Shown in pieces: positions 1 to 8,886 of a DNA stretch of 64,000 nucleotides; the first letter of the stretch is position 1; each line of letters begins with the position of its first letter. The stretch spans positions 62,001 to 126,000 of the forward strand of contig JAQTTH010000004.1 of assembly GCA_028710895.1 (NCBI GenBank), read 5' to 3'. Below the pieces are notes generated by a model. It had not been told where the DNA came from. It worked only from the letters and a program-made list of their open reading frames with translations, and did no database searches. The position numbers and the translations under genes were made by a program. The DNA is from Paludibacter sp. (GTDB taxonomy: Bacteria > Bacteroidota > Bacteroidia > Bacteroidales > Paludibacteraceae).

Positions 1-705
1 GGTAAGCTGGCAAATCATGGCTTTAGCAATAACATCGGGCAACATGCCGTTTTGTTCGTCCTTTTCCATTTTACCAACCGATTTTTTCATGGTTTCATAA
101 TAAGCCGACGAACTGTTTTGAGACGCTTCGGTGTATTTACGTGCCGACGTGAAATCTGTTTTTGTATCTCCCGGCAAAATGGTACAACACTGAATGCCGT
201 ACGGTTTTGTTTCCAACGCCAACGCCTGCATAAATACGATTAATGCTGCTTTTCCGGCCGAATAAAATGCCTGAAACGGAATTGGAACCACACCCGCCAC
301 CGACGAAGTGGTGATAATTTTACCGTAACCCTGTTTGCGAAAAACGGGCAAACAGGCCTGAATGGTTTTTACTGCTCCGAAGAAATTGGTTTCCATTTGG
401 TATTTCACTTCTTCGGACGAAGAATCTTCAATAGAACCGGCAATACCGTTTCCTGCGTTGCTAATAACGGCATCGAGACGATTATTTTCTTTCACGATTT
501 GAGCTACAACCGACACAATTTCTGCTTCGTTGTTCACATCCATTTTTACATGAATAATCTCTCCTGCTCCGGTTGATGATTTTTGAGGAACCCCACCACG
601 ACGCGATGCCGCGTATACTTTCATTCCTTTATTCATCATCAGATTTGCTGCTACCAGACCAATACCGGCACTAGCACCTGTAATCAATACTACCTTTGTT
701 TCCAT
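1..705 (-). CDS. SDR family oxidoreductase, 3' end missing
   Basis: Short-chain dehydrogenase/reductase, probably a cytosolic NAD(P)(H)-dependent enzyme of unknown substrate. The frame is open from the ATG at 705 to the window edge (235 codons), so the C-terminus lies outside. Visible motifs: cofactor glycine motif TGASAGIG (residues 9-16), NAG (83-85), catalytic Ser region ITTSS (131-135) and catalytic YSAGK with Tyr148 and Lys152. The order and spacing are those of classical SDRs of about 250-280 residues, so roughly 30-40 residues should be missing. It is divergent from the epimerase-like gene at 830, sharing a 124-bp intergenic region. The substrate cannot be inferred. Confidence 0.9.
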   Translation of the reverse strand, partial: METKVVLITGASAGIGLVAANLMMNKGMKVYAASRRGGVPQKSSTGAGEIIHVKMDVNNEAEIVSVVAQIVKENNRLDAVISNAGNGIAGSIEDSSSEEVKYQMETNFFGAVKTIQACLPVFRKQGYGKIITTSSVAGVVPIPFQAFYSAGKAALIVFMQALALETKPYGIQCCTILPGDTKTDFTSARKYTEASQNSSSAYYETMKKSVGKMEKDEQNGMLPDVIAKAMICQLT

Positions 706-793
706 AAATATTAAAAATTTAAATGGCTGCAAATATAATTATAAAATAGTAAAAATCAATTTTATAGCCCGTGGATATGCCATAAAGAATCGT

Positions 794-801
794 TACTTTT
801 G
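794..801 (+). promoter_or_regulatory. Bacteroidota-type -7 promoter element
   Basis: TACTTTTG matches the Bacteroidota -7 consensus TAnnTTTG and lies 28 bp before the ATG of the epimerase-like gene. A weak -33 partner (GTGG at 771-774) lies 19 bp upstream. Inferred by motif only. Confidence 0.5.
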
Positions 802-829
802 CATTTATTAAAATTACAACAGCTAAATT

Positions 830-1813
830 ATGAAAGTTTTAGTCACCGGGAGCAATGGATTGTTGGGGCATCAGGTCGTTTTCGAATTACTGAAAAACCG
901 GCACGAAGTGAGCATCATTGTCAGGAGTAAAAAGAATATTTATTTCGATTTACAAGCCATAGATACTGTTATCGAAGGAAATTTTACAGACTACAAAACG
1001 CTCAAAACGGCAGCCGAAAGTTGTGACGCCATTATCCATGTGGCAGCTGTTACAGCTACCGATTTGCTGCACTACGATGACTATGCCAGAATAAATGTAG
1101 ATGGATCGGCTACCGTACTAAAAGTAGCCGAAGAATTGAATATAAAGCGGTTGATATTTGTGAGTACGGCTAATACAATTGGTTTTGGAAGTAAAAATAA
1201 GCTATCAGAAGAAACTTCGGATATTGAATTTCCATTTTCGGAGTCGTATTATGCACAAAGCAAACTGGAGGCAGAACAGTTGTTTAAAAAGGCCTCACTC
1301 CTACCCGATCGACATGTGATTATTGTCAACCCAACCTTTCTGATTGGATCTTTTGACACCAAGCCTAGTTCCGGAAAATTGATGCTGATGGGCTATAAAA
1401 AGCGAATTATGTTTGCTCCCGGTGGTGGTAAAAATTTTGTGGCTGCCAGCGACGTGGCTGTGACTATTTGCAATGCATTGACTCAGGGGAAAAACGGTGA
1501 AAGGTATCTGGCTTTGGGAGTCAATCTTTCCTTCAAAGAGTTTTATACTCTCCAACAAGAAATAGGTAACTATAAGCAATACCTTATTCAATTGCCTGAT
1601 TTTTTGTTGAAAGCAGTTGGAAAAGTGGGCGATATTATTCGCCGGTTTGGAATAAAAACCGAAGTATGTAGCAGGAATATCCGGCAATTACTGGTGCAGG
1701 AATATTACAGCAACGCAAAAGCAAAGTCGGAACTTTCCATGCCCGAAACAGCATTGAAAACAGCCATTGGTGAAGCATTGGATTGGTTTAAGGAAACCGA
1801 AAAGATAAAATAA
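830..1813 (+). CDS. NAD-dependent epimerase/dehydratase family protein
   Basis: Extended-SDR protein of 327 residues, similar in plan to dihydroflavonol 4-reductase-like or nucleoside-sugar epimerases. The N-terminus has the Rossmann glycine motif TGSNGLLG (6-13). The catalytic triad region is visible as VST (111-113) and YAQSK with Tyr141 and Lys145. Length and single-domain layout are normal for the family. The product is probably soluble and cytosolic. It starts at an ATG just downstream of a -7 promoter element and is convergent with the DUF4249 lipoprotein gene, with only 11 bp between stop codons. The substrate is not evident; neighbours give no pathway clue. Confidence 0.85.
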   Translation: MKVLVTGSNGLLGHQVVFELLKNRHEVSIIVRSKKNIYFDLQAIDTVIEGNFTDYKTLKTAAESCDAIIHVAAVTATDLLHYDDYARINVDGSATVLKVAEELNIKRLIFVSTANTIGFGSKNKLSEETSDIEFPFSESYYAQSKLEAEQLFKKASLLPDRHVIIVNPTFLIGSFDTKPSSGKLMLMGYKKRIMFAPGGGKNFVAASDVAVTICNALTQGKNGERYLALGVNLSFKEFYTLQQEIGNYKQYLIQLPDFLLKAVGKVGDIIRRFGIKTEVCSRNIRQLLVQEYYSNAKAKSELSMPETALKTAIGEALDWFKETEKIK

Positions 1814-1824
1814 TTTACGGGATT

Positions 1825-2640
1825 TTATTTAATAACGATTTGTTTTCTCTCAGTAGTGTGCGCACTGAAAAACCCCAACACAGCACCATTCAGATTGGTG
1901 TATGGATTGGCCGGGGTCGAAGAACTCGGACCCATTCCTAAATTTCCAAAGCTGTTGAAGTATTCATACACGGCTTTATCGATGCATTGCATTTCCACGG
2001 TTACTGTATCATCTTTTACGAGGTAGCGGGTGAAATTCAACAGGGTTTTATCATTTGTTTTTCCGTTGTTCAACCTGTCGTCATACACGTAAATATTGCC
2101 GGTTGGTTTACTGTTGATATATTCAATAAAACGGTAATAATTTGTTTCATTTTCAGGGTCATTAAACTTTACTCTCACGGTGTATAACGAGCCTGTTTGG
2201 GTAGTAGTTCCGCCGCCAAATCCTCCCCCGCCAAATCTGATTTGTTCCATTACATTTAATGAATCAAATCTTACCGGGTTGGGTATGGTTCCCGATGATG
2301 TAATCGTTTTATCGTTCGCTTTTACTGTCAACGAATAAGTACGACCTACCATTCCTACCGTTTTCGACGAAGTATAAATTCCCGGTTTACTCTCTTTCAG
2401 CGTATCGGGTTTGCCTATATTATCCGAAATGATAACAGTGGCATTACTGACTGTTGGAAAACTATTGTCGTCATTAAAATTGACAGATTTAGTGATGGAA
2501 ATTCTTGTTGGTCCGTCAACAGAAACAGAACCTTCTACTACAATTTGAGGATTGGAAGAATTCAAATCCAGTTCAATATTTTCGCGGCAGGCCGAAAACA
2601 AAAACAGAATAAGTATCGGAAAATATATATTGATTTTCAT
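1825..2640 (-). CDS. DUF4249-family outer-membrane lipoprotein
   Basis: A 271-residue predicted lipoprotein. The N-terminus is a hydrophobic signal ending in a lipobox, LFSAC, with Cys18 as the lipidated residue. The rest reads like DUF4249: a beta-rich protein beginning IELDLNSSNPQIVVEG, then Ig/transthyretin-like beta sheets. A Gly-rich stretch (GGGGFGGG) lies near residue 137. It follows the TonB receptor gene by only 4 bp on the same strand, so they form an operon; this pairing recurs in Bacteroidota and suggests a partner lipoprotein for the receptor, by analogy with SusCD. The ligand is unknown. Confidence 0.85.
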   Translation of the reverse strand: MKINIYFPILILFLFSACRENIELDLNSSNPQIVVEGSVSVDGPTRISITKSVNFNDDNSFPTVSNATVIISDNIGKPDTLKESKPGIYTSSKTVGMVGRTYSLTVKANDKTITSSGTIPNPVRFDSLNVMEQIRFGGGGFGGGTTTQTGSLYTVRVKFNDPENETNYYRFIEYINSKPTGNIYVYDDRLNNGKTNDKTLLNFTRYLVKDDTVTVEMQCIDKAVYEYFNSFGNLGMGPSSSTPANPYTNLNGAVLGFFSAHTTERKQIVIK

Positions 2641-2644
2641 TTAT

Positions 2645-4969
2645 TTAGAATTTGAAATTGTAAGTAATTGAAGGAACGAAAGTAAACAGATACGTCATCA
2701 CGGCATTTATTTTTGTCGGATCTTTTTCATCGGTTTCAAAGTCGATTGAATAGGGGTTTTTATGTCCGTAAGCGTTGTAAACTGAGAAATTAAGGCTGCT
2801 TTCAAACTTTTTTGTCTTTTTCATTGTGTAGGTTGCACCAAGGTCTAACCTATGATAATCTGGCATTCGATAGCCATTGCGTTCGGTGTAGTAAAACTGC
2901 GTTTTTCCTCCAATTGTGTATTTTCCACTCGGGAAAGTAACCGCATTTCCGGTGTTGAAAACCCAGGTGCCCGAAACCGACCATTTTTTATTGATTTCGT
3001 AAATCCCCACTACCGAAATATCATGCGTGATATCTTGTCGTGCCGGATACCAGTTTCCATCGTTGATGCCACCAATTTTACGCTCGGTTTTAGAGTAGGT
3101 ATACCCTACCCAACCGGTTAGTTTGCCGTATTTCTTTTTTAGCAATAATTCAAGTCCGTAAGCCCGTCCGTGTCCAAAAAGTAATTCCCCTTCGATGTAT
3201 TCATTTGCCTGAATTTGCGCACCATTTCTCAAATCGAGCTGATTTTGCATCCATTTGTAATAGGCTTCGGCGCTAAACTGATATTCGTTATTCTTCAAAT
3301 TGCGGAAGTAACCAAGCGAAACCTGATCGCCAATTTCGGGCTTTACAATGTTGCTCGACGGTATCCAAATGTCGGTTGGCGTTGACGAAGTGGAGTTGGA
3401 AACCATGTGCAGGTATTGTGTAAACCGGTCGTAGCTTGCTTTAATAGAACTTGCTTCATCAAAAACATAAGCCACATTTACACGTGGTTCGGGCTCAATG
3501 TATGTTTTTACCACTTTGCCCGCATTGAAATGCGTTGTGTCTTTTACTACAGCATTAGCATAGGAATAAAAATCGCCCGGTCCCAGCAAACTGAAAGAGG
3601 ATAAGCGAACTCCGATATTGATATTCAGATTGCTTGTTGGCTTCCACACATGACTTACAAAAACAGCATTTTCAAGTCCCAGTTTATTTTGTAAATGGTA
3701 AGGGGTGATTAAAGTATCGGGTGTTTCAAGCTGACCGGGTATAATTGTATGGTAAATACTGTTCAAACCGAATGTGAGTGTATTTTGGCTGTTTATATAA
3801 TACTGAAAATCATGCTTAAAATTTAAATCTTTAATCACGGAAGTAAGACTAAACGATGTTTTAGCCGTAATAGCCACTTTATAATCGTAGTCGGAATAAA
3901 TGAGCGCTGTATTGCTGAATAATTTCTCGTTCCAGATATGATTCCAACGCAGTGTACCGGTTATATTTCCCCAATCTATCCCAAATCGATTTTGAAATTT
4001 CAATACATCCCTGCCAAAATATCCCGAGAAAAATATCCGGTTTTTGTCATTTATCGTGTAATTTGCTTTTGCATTCAAATCGTAAAAATACAATTGGTTG
4101 TTGTTTATAATCGTATCTTTTGATAGCTTTAAAAACAAATCAGCATAGGTTCTGCGGGCCGTAATCAGAAACGAACCTTTTCCTTTTACAATTGGTCCTT
4201 CTATGTTCAACCTACTGGAAATAAGTCCAATTCCACCACCAACATGGTAGGTCTGATTATTCCCTTCGTTCATTTTCACATCCAATACCGACGAAATTCG
4301 CCCGCCATATTCTGCCGGAGCAGTTCCTTTGTACATTTCAATATCTTTAATGGCATCACTGTTGAATGTGGAAAAGAAGCCAAGCAGGTGGTCGGCATTA
4401 TATACATTTGCTTCATCCAATAATATCAGGTTTTGCGAATTCGTTCCACCTCTTACAAACATGCCACCACTACCCTCGCCTACCGATTTTATTCCGGGAG
4501 TAAGTTTAAGAGTCTTCATGATATCTGCTTCACCAAACAAAACCGGAATCTTTGCAATTTCTTTGATTTCCAGCTTTTGCATGCCCATTTCGGTGGAAGT
4601 AATATTATGGTTTTTCCGTTGTGCGTACACTTCTACACCGGTTAGAACCTTCGAATCGGGTTCCAGTTTGATATTAATCATCTTATTTTCCGACAACTCA
4701 ATTTTTTGCACACTGTTTTTATAGCCGATGTATCCTACTGTAAGCGTATATTTCCCTTTAGGAAGTGTAAGGGAATAGTAACCATAATGATTGGTCGAGG
4801 CTAAAGCTCCGGGCATTTCTTTGATGGATATATTGGCTCCAATCATTGTTTCACCCGTTAAAGTATCGGAAATCATTCCGCTGATGCTGAATTTTTTTTG
4901 TGCTGAGAGATCGACTGAAAAGAATAAAATTGCGAGAAAAAATAGTTGAAGCAGGTATTTTTTTGTCAT
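2645..4969 (-). CDS. TonB-dependent receptor with carboxypeptidase-like N-terminal domain
   Basis: Outer-membrane receptor of 774 residues for an unknown ligand. A signal peptide (1-23, ending in LSAQ) is followed by a carboxypeptidase D regulatory-like beta sandwich (about 26-110), a plug domain (about 120-230, with the conserved MFVRGG and LLDEANVY motifs) and a TonB-type beta barrel to a C-terminal aromatic residue (NFKF). It is shorter than SusC proteins (about 1000 residues) and belongs to the general class co-encoded with DUF4249. First gene of a two-gene minus-strand operon. Energy would come from a TonB/ExbBD complex. No siderophore or vitamin signature is apparent. Confidence 0.92.
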   Translation of the reverse strand: MTKKYLLQLFFLAILFFSVDLSAQKKFSISGMISDTLTGETMIGANISIKEMPGALASTNHYGYYSLTLPKGKYTLTVGYIGYKNSVQKIELSENKMINIKLEPDSKVLTGVEVYAQRKNHNITSTEMGMQKLEIKEIAKIPVLFGEADIMKTLKLTPGIKSVGEGSGGMFVRGGTNSQNLILLDEANVYNADHLLGFFSTFNSDAIKDIEMYKGTAPAEYGGRISSVLDVKMNEGNNQTYHVGGGIGLISSRLNIEGPIVKGKGSFLITARRTYADLFLKLSKDTIINNNQLYFYDLNAKANYTINDKNRIFFSGYFGRDVLKFQNRFGIDWGNITGTLRWNHIWNEKLFSNTALIYSDYDYKVAITAKTSFSLTSVIKDLNFKHDFQYYINSQNTLTFGLNSIYHTIIPGQLETPDTLITPYHLQNKLGLENAVFVSHVWKPTSNLNINIGVRLSSFSLLGPGDFYSYANAVVKDTTHFNAGKVVKTYIEPEPRVNVAYVFDEASSIKASYDRFTQYLHMVSNSTSSTPTDIWIPSSNIVKPEIGDQVSLGYFRNLKNNEYQFSAEAYYKWMQNQLDLRNGAQIQANEYIEGELLFGHGRAYGLELLLKKKYGKLTGWVGYTYSKTERKIGGINDGNWYPARQDITHDISVVGIYEINKKWSVSGTWVFNTGNAVTFPSGKYTIGGKTQFYYTERNGYRMPDYHRLDLGATYTMKKTKKFESSLNFSVYNAYGHKNPYSIDFETDEKDPTKINAVMTYLFTFVPSITYNFKF

Positions 4970-5179
4970 GTTTAAATCAGCTAGGTGTGCAAAGTAGATT
5001 TGCTAAATATTTACAGGGGCAAAATTACCGTTAAATAAACGATTAATATAATAAATGGAGTTGTTTTTATTATTATTTCACTCCTTTTGAACATTTTACA
5101 TTGATATTGTCAATAAAGTAATTTATATAACTGCTTTAGATTCAAATAAGTTTTTTGTCAGCTTATTAAATAAATATAC

Positions 5180-5187
5180 TATCTTCG
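5180..5187 (+). promoter_or_regulatory. Possible -7 element before the aspartyl protease gene
   Basis: TATCTTCG matches seven of eight positions of TAnnTTTG and lies 21 bp before the preferred ATG at 5209. It lies 3 bp upstream of the TTG at 5191, which argues against TTG as the start. Confidence 0.35.
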
Positions 5188-5208
5188 CTTTTGAAAAATC
5201 ATCACGTC

Positions 5209-6414
5209 ATGAGAAGAGTTTTACTTTTCGCATTGTGCTTATTCGTACTGACTTATTTGTTCTCTGCAAACAAATCCAGGCCGATAGCATCCATTCCTTT
5301 CGAAATGGTTGGCACCTACGTGGTTATTAAGGTAAAAATCAATGATTCTTCTCCGCTAAATCTCATTCTTGACACCGGTGTTCGCAACACAATAATTACC
5401 GAACTTCAAACCGGCGACCGTATTTCACTCAATTATTCCGATGTAAAAGATTTGATGGGTCTTGGAGGTGGTGAACAACTCGAAGCTTATACAAGTAATT
5501 TTAATTCGCTGATAATCGGAAAGCTGAAATTAAATCCTAAAACAGTTTACGTACTCAAAGAAGATGCTTTCAACCTCTCGAAGCATTCCGGTACAAAAAT
5601 AAACGGCTTAATCGGAGTTGATGTTTTCTACGATCATGTTGTCGAGGTAAATTATACATCCCGAAGAGTCAATTTCTACAACAATGAGTCGTTTATTGAG
5701 CCTAAAGATTACGAAAAAACGAGGCTTAGCATTGAATCCCGAAAAATGTTTGTACAACTATCGGTTATGCAGGCCGACAGTAGCTCGCGGGATGTAAAAA
5801 TGCTTTTAGATACCGGTGCTGAGTTGAATGCCTGGTTTCAAACCTATAAAGATCAGTCTGTCAAAGCTCCTGAAAATGGTGTAAAATGTACAATTGGTCA
5901 GGGGCTTAATGGAGAAATAAAAGGAAAAATCGGACGAATTTCCCGCATTTGTTTTGGTAGTTTTTGTTTCGAGAAACCAATTGTTTCCTTCCCCGATTCA
6001 GCCAGTATTTCCGAAATTGTTGGAAACTCGAACCGCGATGGTACCATTGGAAGTCAGCTATTAAGCCGTTTCAATTATTATATTGATTTTGCGAACAAGC
6101 AATTTTACTTCAAACCGAACAGTAATTTTAAAAGCCGCTTTAATTACAATGTGGCCGGTATCGAGATTTCTCAAGTGGTACCTTATTTACCCATAAAGGA
6201 AATCTGGCGCGTATGGACTGATTCCCCGGCCGAAAAAGCAGGAGTATTGAACGGTGATCAGTTGGTTGAGATAAACGGTCAAAAAGCATTTGAGCTGACT
6301 TTGAATGAGATAAGGCATATATTTGAAACAGCATCCAGGTATCCAATGAAACTTACCCTGATGCGAAATGCACAGGAAATAAGCGTTGAAATAGATATGA
6401 AAAGTAAGATTTAA
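5209..6414 (+). CDS. Retropepsin-like aspartyl protease with C-terminal PDZ domain
   Basis: A 401-residue protein with an N-terminal hydrophobic signal or anchor (MRRVLLFALCLFVLTYLFSA). Two aspartic protease half-site motifs are visible, LILDTGVRN and MLLDTGAELN, each with the DTG catalytic triad, so one chain may form a complete pepsin-like pair. The last roughly 90 residues look like a PDZ domain (SPAEKAGVLNGDQLVEING). This aspartyl protease plus PDZ plan is known in Bacteroidota; probable location is periplasm or cell envelope. The frame also allows a TTG start at 5191, but the ATG at 5209 gives a clean signal sequence and fits the nearby -7 element. Substrate unknown. Confidence 0.82.
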   Translation: MRRVLLFALCLFVLTYLFSANKSRPIASIPFEMVGTYVVIKVKINDSSPLNLILDTGVRNTIITELQTGDRISLNYSDVKDLMGLGGGEQLEAYTSNFNSLIIGKLKLNPKTVYVLKEDAFNLSKHSGTKINGLIGVDVFYDHVVEVNYTSRRVNFYNNESFIEPKDYEKTRLSIESRKMFVQLSVMQADSSSRDVKMLLDTGAELNAWFQTYKDQSVKAPENGVKCTIGQGLNGEIKGKIGRISRICFGSFCFEKPIVSFPDSASISEIVGNSNRDGTIGSQLLSRFNYYIDFANKQFYFKPNSNFKSRFNYNVAGIEISQVVPYLPIKEIWRVWTDSPAEKAGVLNGDQLVEINGQKAFELTLNEIRHIFETASRYPMKLTLMRNAQEISVEIDMKSKI

Positions 6415-6509
6415 ACTTTTGTAAATCCAGTTATTTTCAAAAACATAGGTTTTAAAGAATGTTTAAAGCAATTGTTTTTCATATTTTGTGAAGAAAAAGT
6501 TATCAACAG

Positions 6510-6540
6510 TTTGCAGATTCGAAAAAAACATCTATTTTTG
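6510..6540 (+). promoter_or_regulatory. Consensus Bacteroidota promoter of rpmH
   Basis: TTTG (6510-6513), a 19-bp spacer, then TATTTTTG (6533-6540): an exact match to the primary sigma factor consensus TTTG-N19-21-TAnnTTTG, 50 bp before rpmH. The best promoter in the window and a strong phylum marker. Confidence 0.8.
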
Positions 6541-6590
6541 CACTCCCAAACTCCGAGATGGAATAATAATAACGCAAAATACACAAAGCA

Positions 6591-6749
6591 ATGAAAAGGA
6601 CATTCCAACCTTCTGTTAGAAAAAGAAAAAACAAACACGGTTTCCGTGAAAGAATGGCAACAGCTAACGGACGCAGAGTATTAGCAGCCCGTCGTGCCAA
6701 AGGTAGAGCTAAACTTACAGTTGCAGATGAAGCACGTCACAAACACTAA
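6591..6749 (+). CDS. rpmH: 50S ribosomal protein L34
   Basis: Encodes the 52-residue large-subunit protein L34, very basic, beginning [20 protein letters not shown] and containing the family signature [13 protein letters not shown]. The length is typical for Bacteroidota. It has its own consensus promoter and a short untranslated leader, as expected for a highly expressed gene. No dnaA or rnpA neighbour is seen, so this is not the classical oriC arrangement of other phyla. The next gene, a PASTA protein, starts 167 bp downstream. Confidence 0.97.
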   Translation: MKRTFQPSVRKRKNKHGFRERMATANGRRVLAARRAKGRAKLTVADEARHKH

Positions 6750-6840
6750 TCATTCTGCCAAAACAGTATAAAGAAAGTAAAGACTTCAAGTAAGTTTTTA
6801 CTTTTTTTGTTTTTATACCTCAATGAAACAATAAATTCAC

Positions 6841-6848
6841 TATTTTTG
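6841..6848 (+). promoter_or_regulatory. -7 promoter element before the PASTA gene
   Basis: TATTTTTG fits TAnnTTTG, 68 bp upstream of the PASTA gene. No good -33 box at the right spacing was seen. It suggests that the PASTA-RluD-Ddl group is transcribed separately from rpmH. Confidence 0.4.
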
Positions 6849-6915
6849 GCGTCAGATATTTTAGGGCATAACCTCTGATTGAATCTCTATAAATCAATAA
6901 CTTGTAACTACAAAT

Positions 6916-7755
6916 ATGGATATTAAAAAATTTTGGAAGGAAACTTTTGGCGGTTTTGTCTTGAAAAATCTGTTGATTGCTATCGGTATTGTTGTTGCTT
7001 TGTCGTGGATTGCGCTTATTGCTGTTGATTATTATACGCATCACGGCGAGTCGGAAACAATCCCCGACCTTCGCGGAATGTATGTGGAAGAAGCCGAAGT
7101 TTTGTTAGCCAAAAAAGGTTTATATCCCCAAGTGATTGATTCGGTGTATGTTCGCGACAAAAAGCTGGGTACAATTATCGACCAGATTCCAGGTGCCAAC
7201 TCAAGTGTAAAAACAAATCGTCCGGTTTATATAATTATCAATTCGCGAAAGGTCCATCAGGTTTCATTGCCCGAAATCAGCGATGTTTCTTTCCGTCAGG
7301 CTGACGCCATGCTTAAATCCGTTGGTTTAAGCTATTCCAATGTGGAATATGCGCCGTCCGAATATAAAGATTTGGTTATTGATGTGAAATTTCATGGAAG
7401 GAGTATTTTGCCCGGAACCCGAATTCCTGAAGGAAGCTCGGTGGTTTTGGTTGTCGGGAATGGTTTGGGTGAATCTGATTCTGTAGCCACTGTTCCGTCA
7501 ATAAAAGGTTTAGCATTGGAGGAAGCCCGTCAACGTGTTCAGTCTGCCTCATTTGTTTTGGGTGCGGTAGAGTTTGATGTTCCTCCTTCAGGAAATGAAG
7601 ATAAATACATTATTTACCGTCAGCGCCCTGCTGCGGGTAGTTCTTTGCCGGTTGGAAGTCGTATCGATATTTATTTGTCGAAGGATAAATCGCGCGTAAA
7701 TGAAACTTTTGAAGAAGACAAGAAAAAAGAAGATACTGACGAACAGTTTTTCTAA
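6916..7755 (+). CDS. PASTA domain membrane protein
   Basis: A 279-residue protein with a short cytoplasmic N-terminus, one transmembrane helix (about 17-40) and three successive PASTA repeats (about 48-112, 115-180, 190-256), each with the typical pattern of a conserved hydrophobic-Pro start and G-xx-DQIPGA or RPAAGSSLPVG end. The tail is acidic and lysine rich. PASTA domains bind peptidoglycan or muropeptides in other bacteria; here there is no attached kinase or transpeptidase domain. It is followed by RluD-type and Ddl genes on the same strand, spaced 21 and 39 bp, a probable operon linking it to the envelope. Confidence 0.9.
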   Translation: MDIKKFWKETFGGFVLKNLLIAIGIVVALSWIALIAVDYYTHHGESETIPDLRGMYVEEAEVLLAKKGLYPQVIDSVYVRDKKLGTIIDQIPGANSSVKTNRPVYIIINSRKVHQVSLPEISDVSFRQADAMLKSVGLSYSNVEYAPSEYKDLVIDVKFHGRSILPGTRIPEGSSVVLVVGNGLGESDSVATVPSIKGLALEEARQRVQSASFVLGAVEFDVPPSGNEDKYIIYRQRPAAGSSLPVGSRIDIYLSKDKSRVNETFEEDKKKEDTDEQFF

Positions 7756-7776
7756 AACTCACATAAATAGCAACAC

Positions 7777-8847
7777 GTGGCAGAAGATTTTTTAGACGAA
7801 ATAGAAGAAGATGAGTTTGATGGAGTGGGAGAGGGGCAGGAGCTTTTCGAACATTTCCGTTTTGTGGTGGATAAAGGTCAGGCCATAACGCGTATTGATA
7901 AGTATCTGGTTAACTGTATGTCGAATACTTCGCGTAACCGGATTCAGGAAGCAGCAGAAGCCGGTAATATTCTGGCAAATGGTAAACCTGTAAAATCGAA
8001 TTACCGCGCAAAACCGCTGGATGTTATTACCATTGTGTTGGCTTATCCACCAAACGAATTTCAAATTATTCCGCAGGATATTCCTCTAAACATTGTTTAC
8101 GAAGACGACGAAATTATGCTTGTCAACAAGCAACCCGATTTGGTTGTACATCCCGGATTTGGGAATTTCGATGGAACATTACTCAATGCCGTTGCCTGGC
8201 ACATGAAAGACAATCCGGGCTTTGATGCCAACGATTCGCGTATCGGATTGGTGCATCGCATCGATAAAGACACCTCGGGATTGATTTTAATTGCCAAAAC
8301 AGAAGAAGCTAAAACTTTGCTTGGCAAACAGTTCTTTGATAAAACCACTCAGCGCCGCTATCAAGCTTTGGTATGGGGAAACGTAAAAGAGGACGAAGGA
8401 ATCATCATTGGAGCCCTGGCTCGCGATCCGCGCGATCGTATGCTGTTCACAGTTTTTCCCGAAGGAGAAAATCCGGCAGCCAAACACGCTGTTACACACT
8501 ATAAAGTTATCGAACGAATGGCCTATGTAACTTTGGTGGAATGCAGACTGGAAACAGGTCGTACGCATCAAATTCGTGTTCACATGAAGCATATTGGCCA
8601 TACACTTTTCAATGATGAGCGTTACGGTGGACATGATATTTTGAAAGGTACAACAGCTGCCAAATACAAACAATTCGTGAAAAATTGCTTCGAAATTTGT
8701 CCACGACAAGCATTGCATGCTAAAACACTTGGATTTGTGCATCCCCGCACGGGTGAGATGATGCATTTCGAAAGTGAATTACCGGATGATATGCAGCAAT
8801 TGATTGACAAATGGCGGAATTATGTCAAATTTTTGGATGAAGAATAA
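7777..8847 (+). CDS. rluD: RluA-family 23S rRNA pseudouridine synthase (RluD-like)
   Basis: Pseudouridine synthase of 356 residues. An acidic N-terminal extension is followed by an S4 RNA-binding domain (about 38-95, ITRIDKYLVNCM...SRNRIQ) and the catalytic domain. The catalytic motif HRIDKDTSG is at 160-168 with Asp163 as nucleophile, and the later motif GRTHQIRVHMKHIGH is intact. Start is GTG at 7777, the only candidate near the operon junction. RluD isomerises uridines in helix 69 of 23S rRNA; the exact site specificity here is inferred from overall similarity, and RluC-like activity cannot be excluded. It sits 21 bp after the PASTA gene. Confidence 0.88.
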   Translation: MAEDFLDEIEEDEFDGVGEGQELFEHFRFVVDKGQAITRIDKYLVNCMSNTSRNRIQEAAEAGNILANGKPVKSNYRAKPLDVITIVLAYPPNEFQIIPQDIPLNIVYEDDEIMLVNKQPDLVVHPGFGNFDGTLLNAVAWHMKDNPGFDANDSRIGLVHRIDKDTSGLILIAKTEEAKTLLGKQFFDKTTQRRYQALVWGNVKEDEGIIIGALARDPRDRMLFTVFPEGENPAAKHAVTHYKVIERMAYVTLVECRLETGRTHQIRVHMKHIGHTLFNDERYGGHDILKGTTAAKYKQFVKNCFEICPRQALHAKTLGFVHPRTGEMMHFESELPDDMQQLIDKWRNYVKFLDEE

Positions 8848-8886
8848 TAAAGAAAATCAAACTATCTTTTTAAATATAAAGGTCTT

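Noticed and set aside
6591-6749. oriC-adjacent rpmH-rnpA-dnaA cluster
   Set aside because: No rnpA, dnaA or DnaA-box cluster is next to rpmH here.
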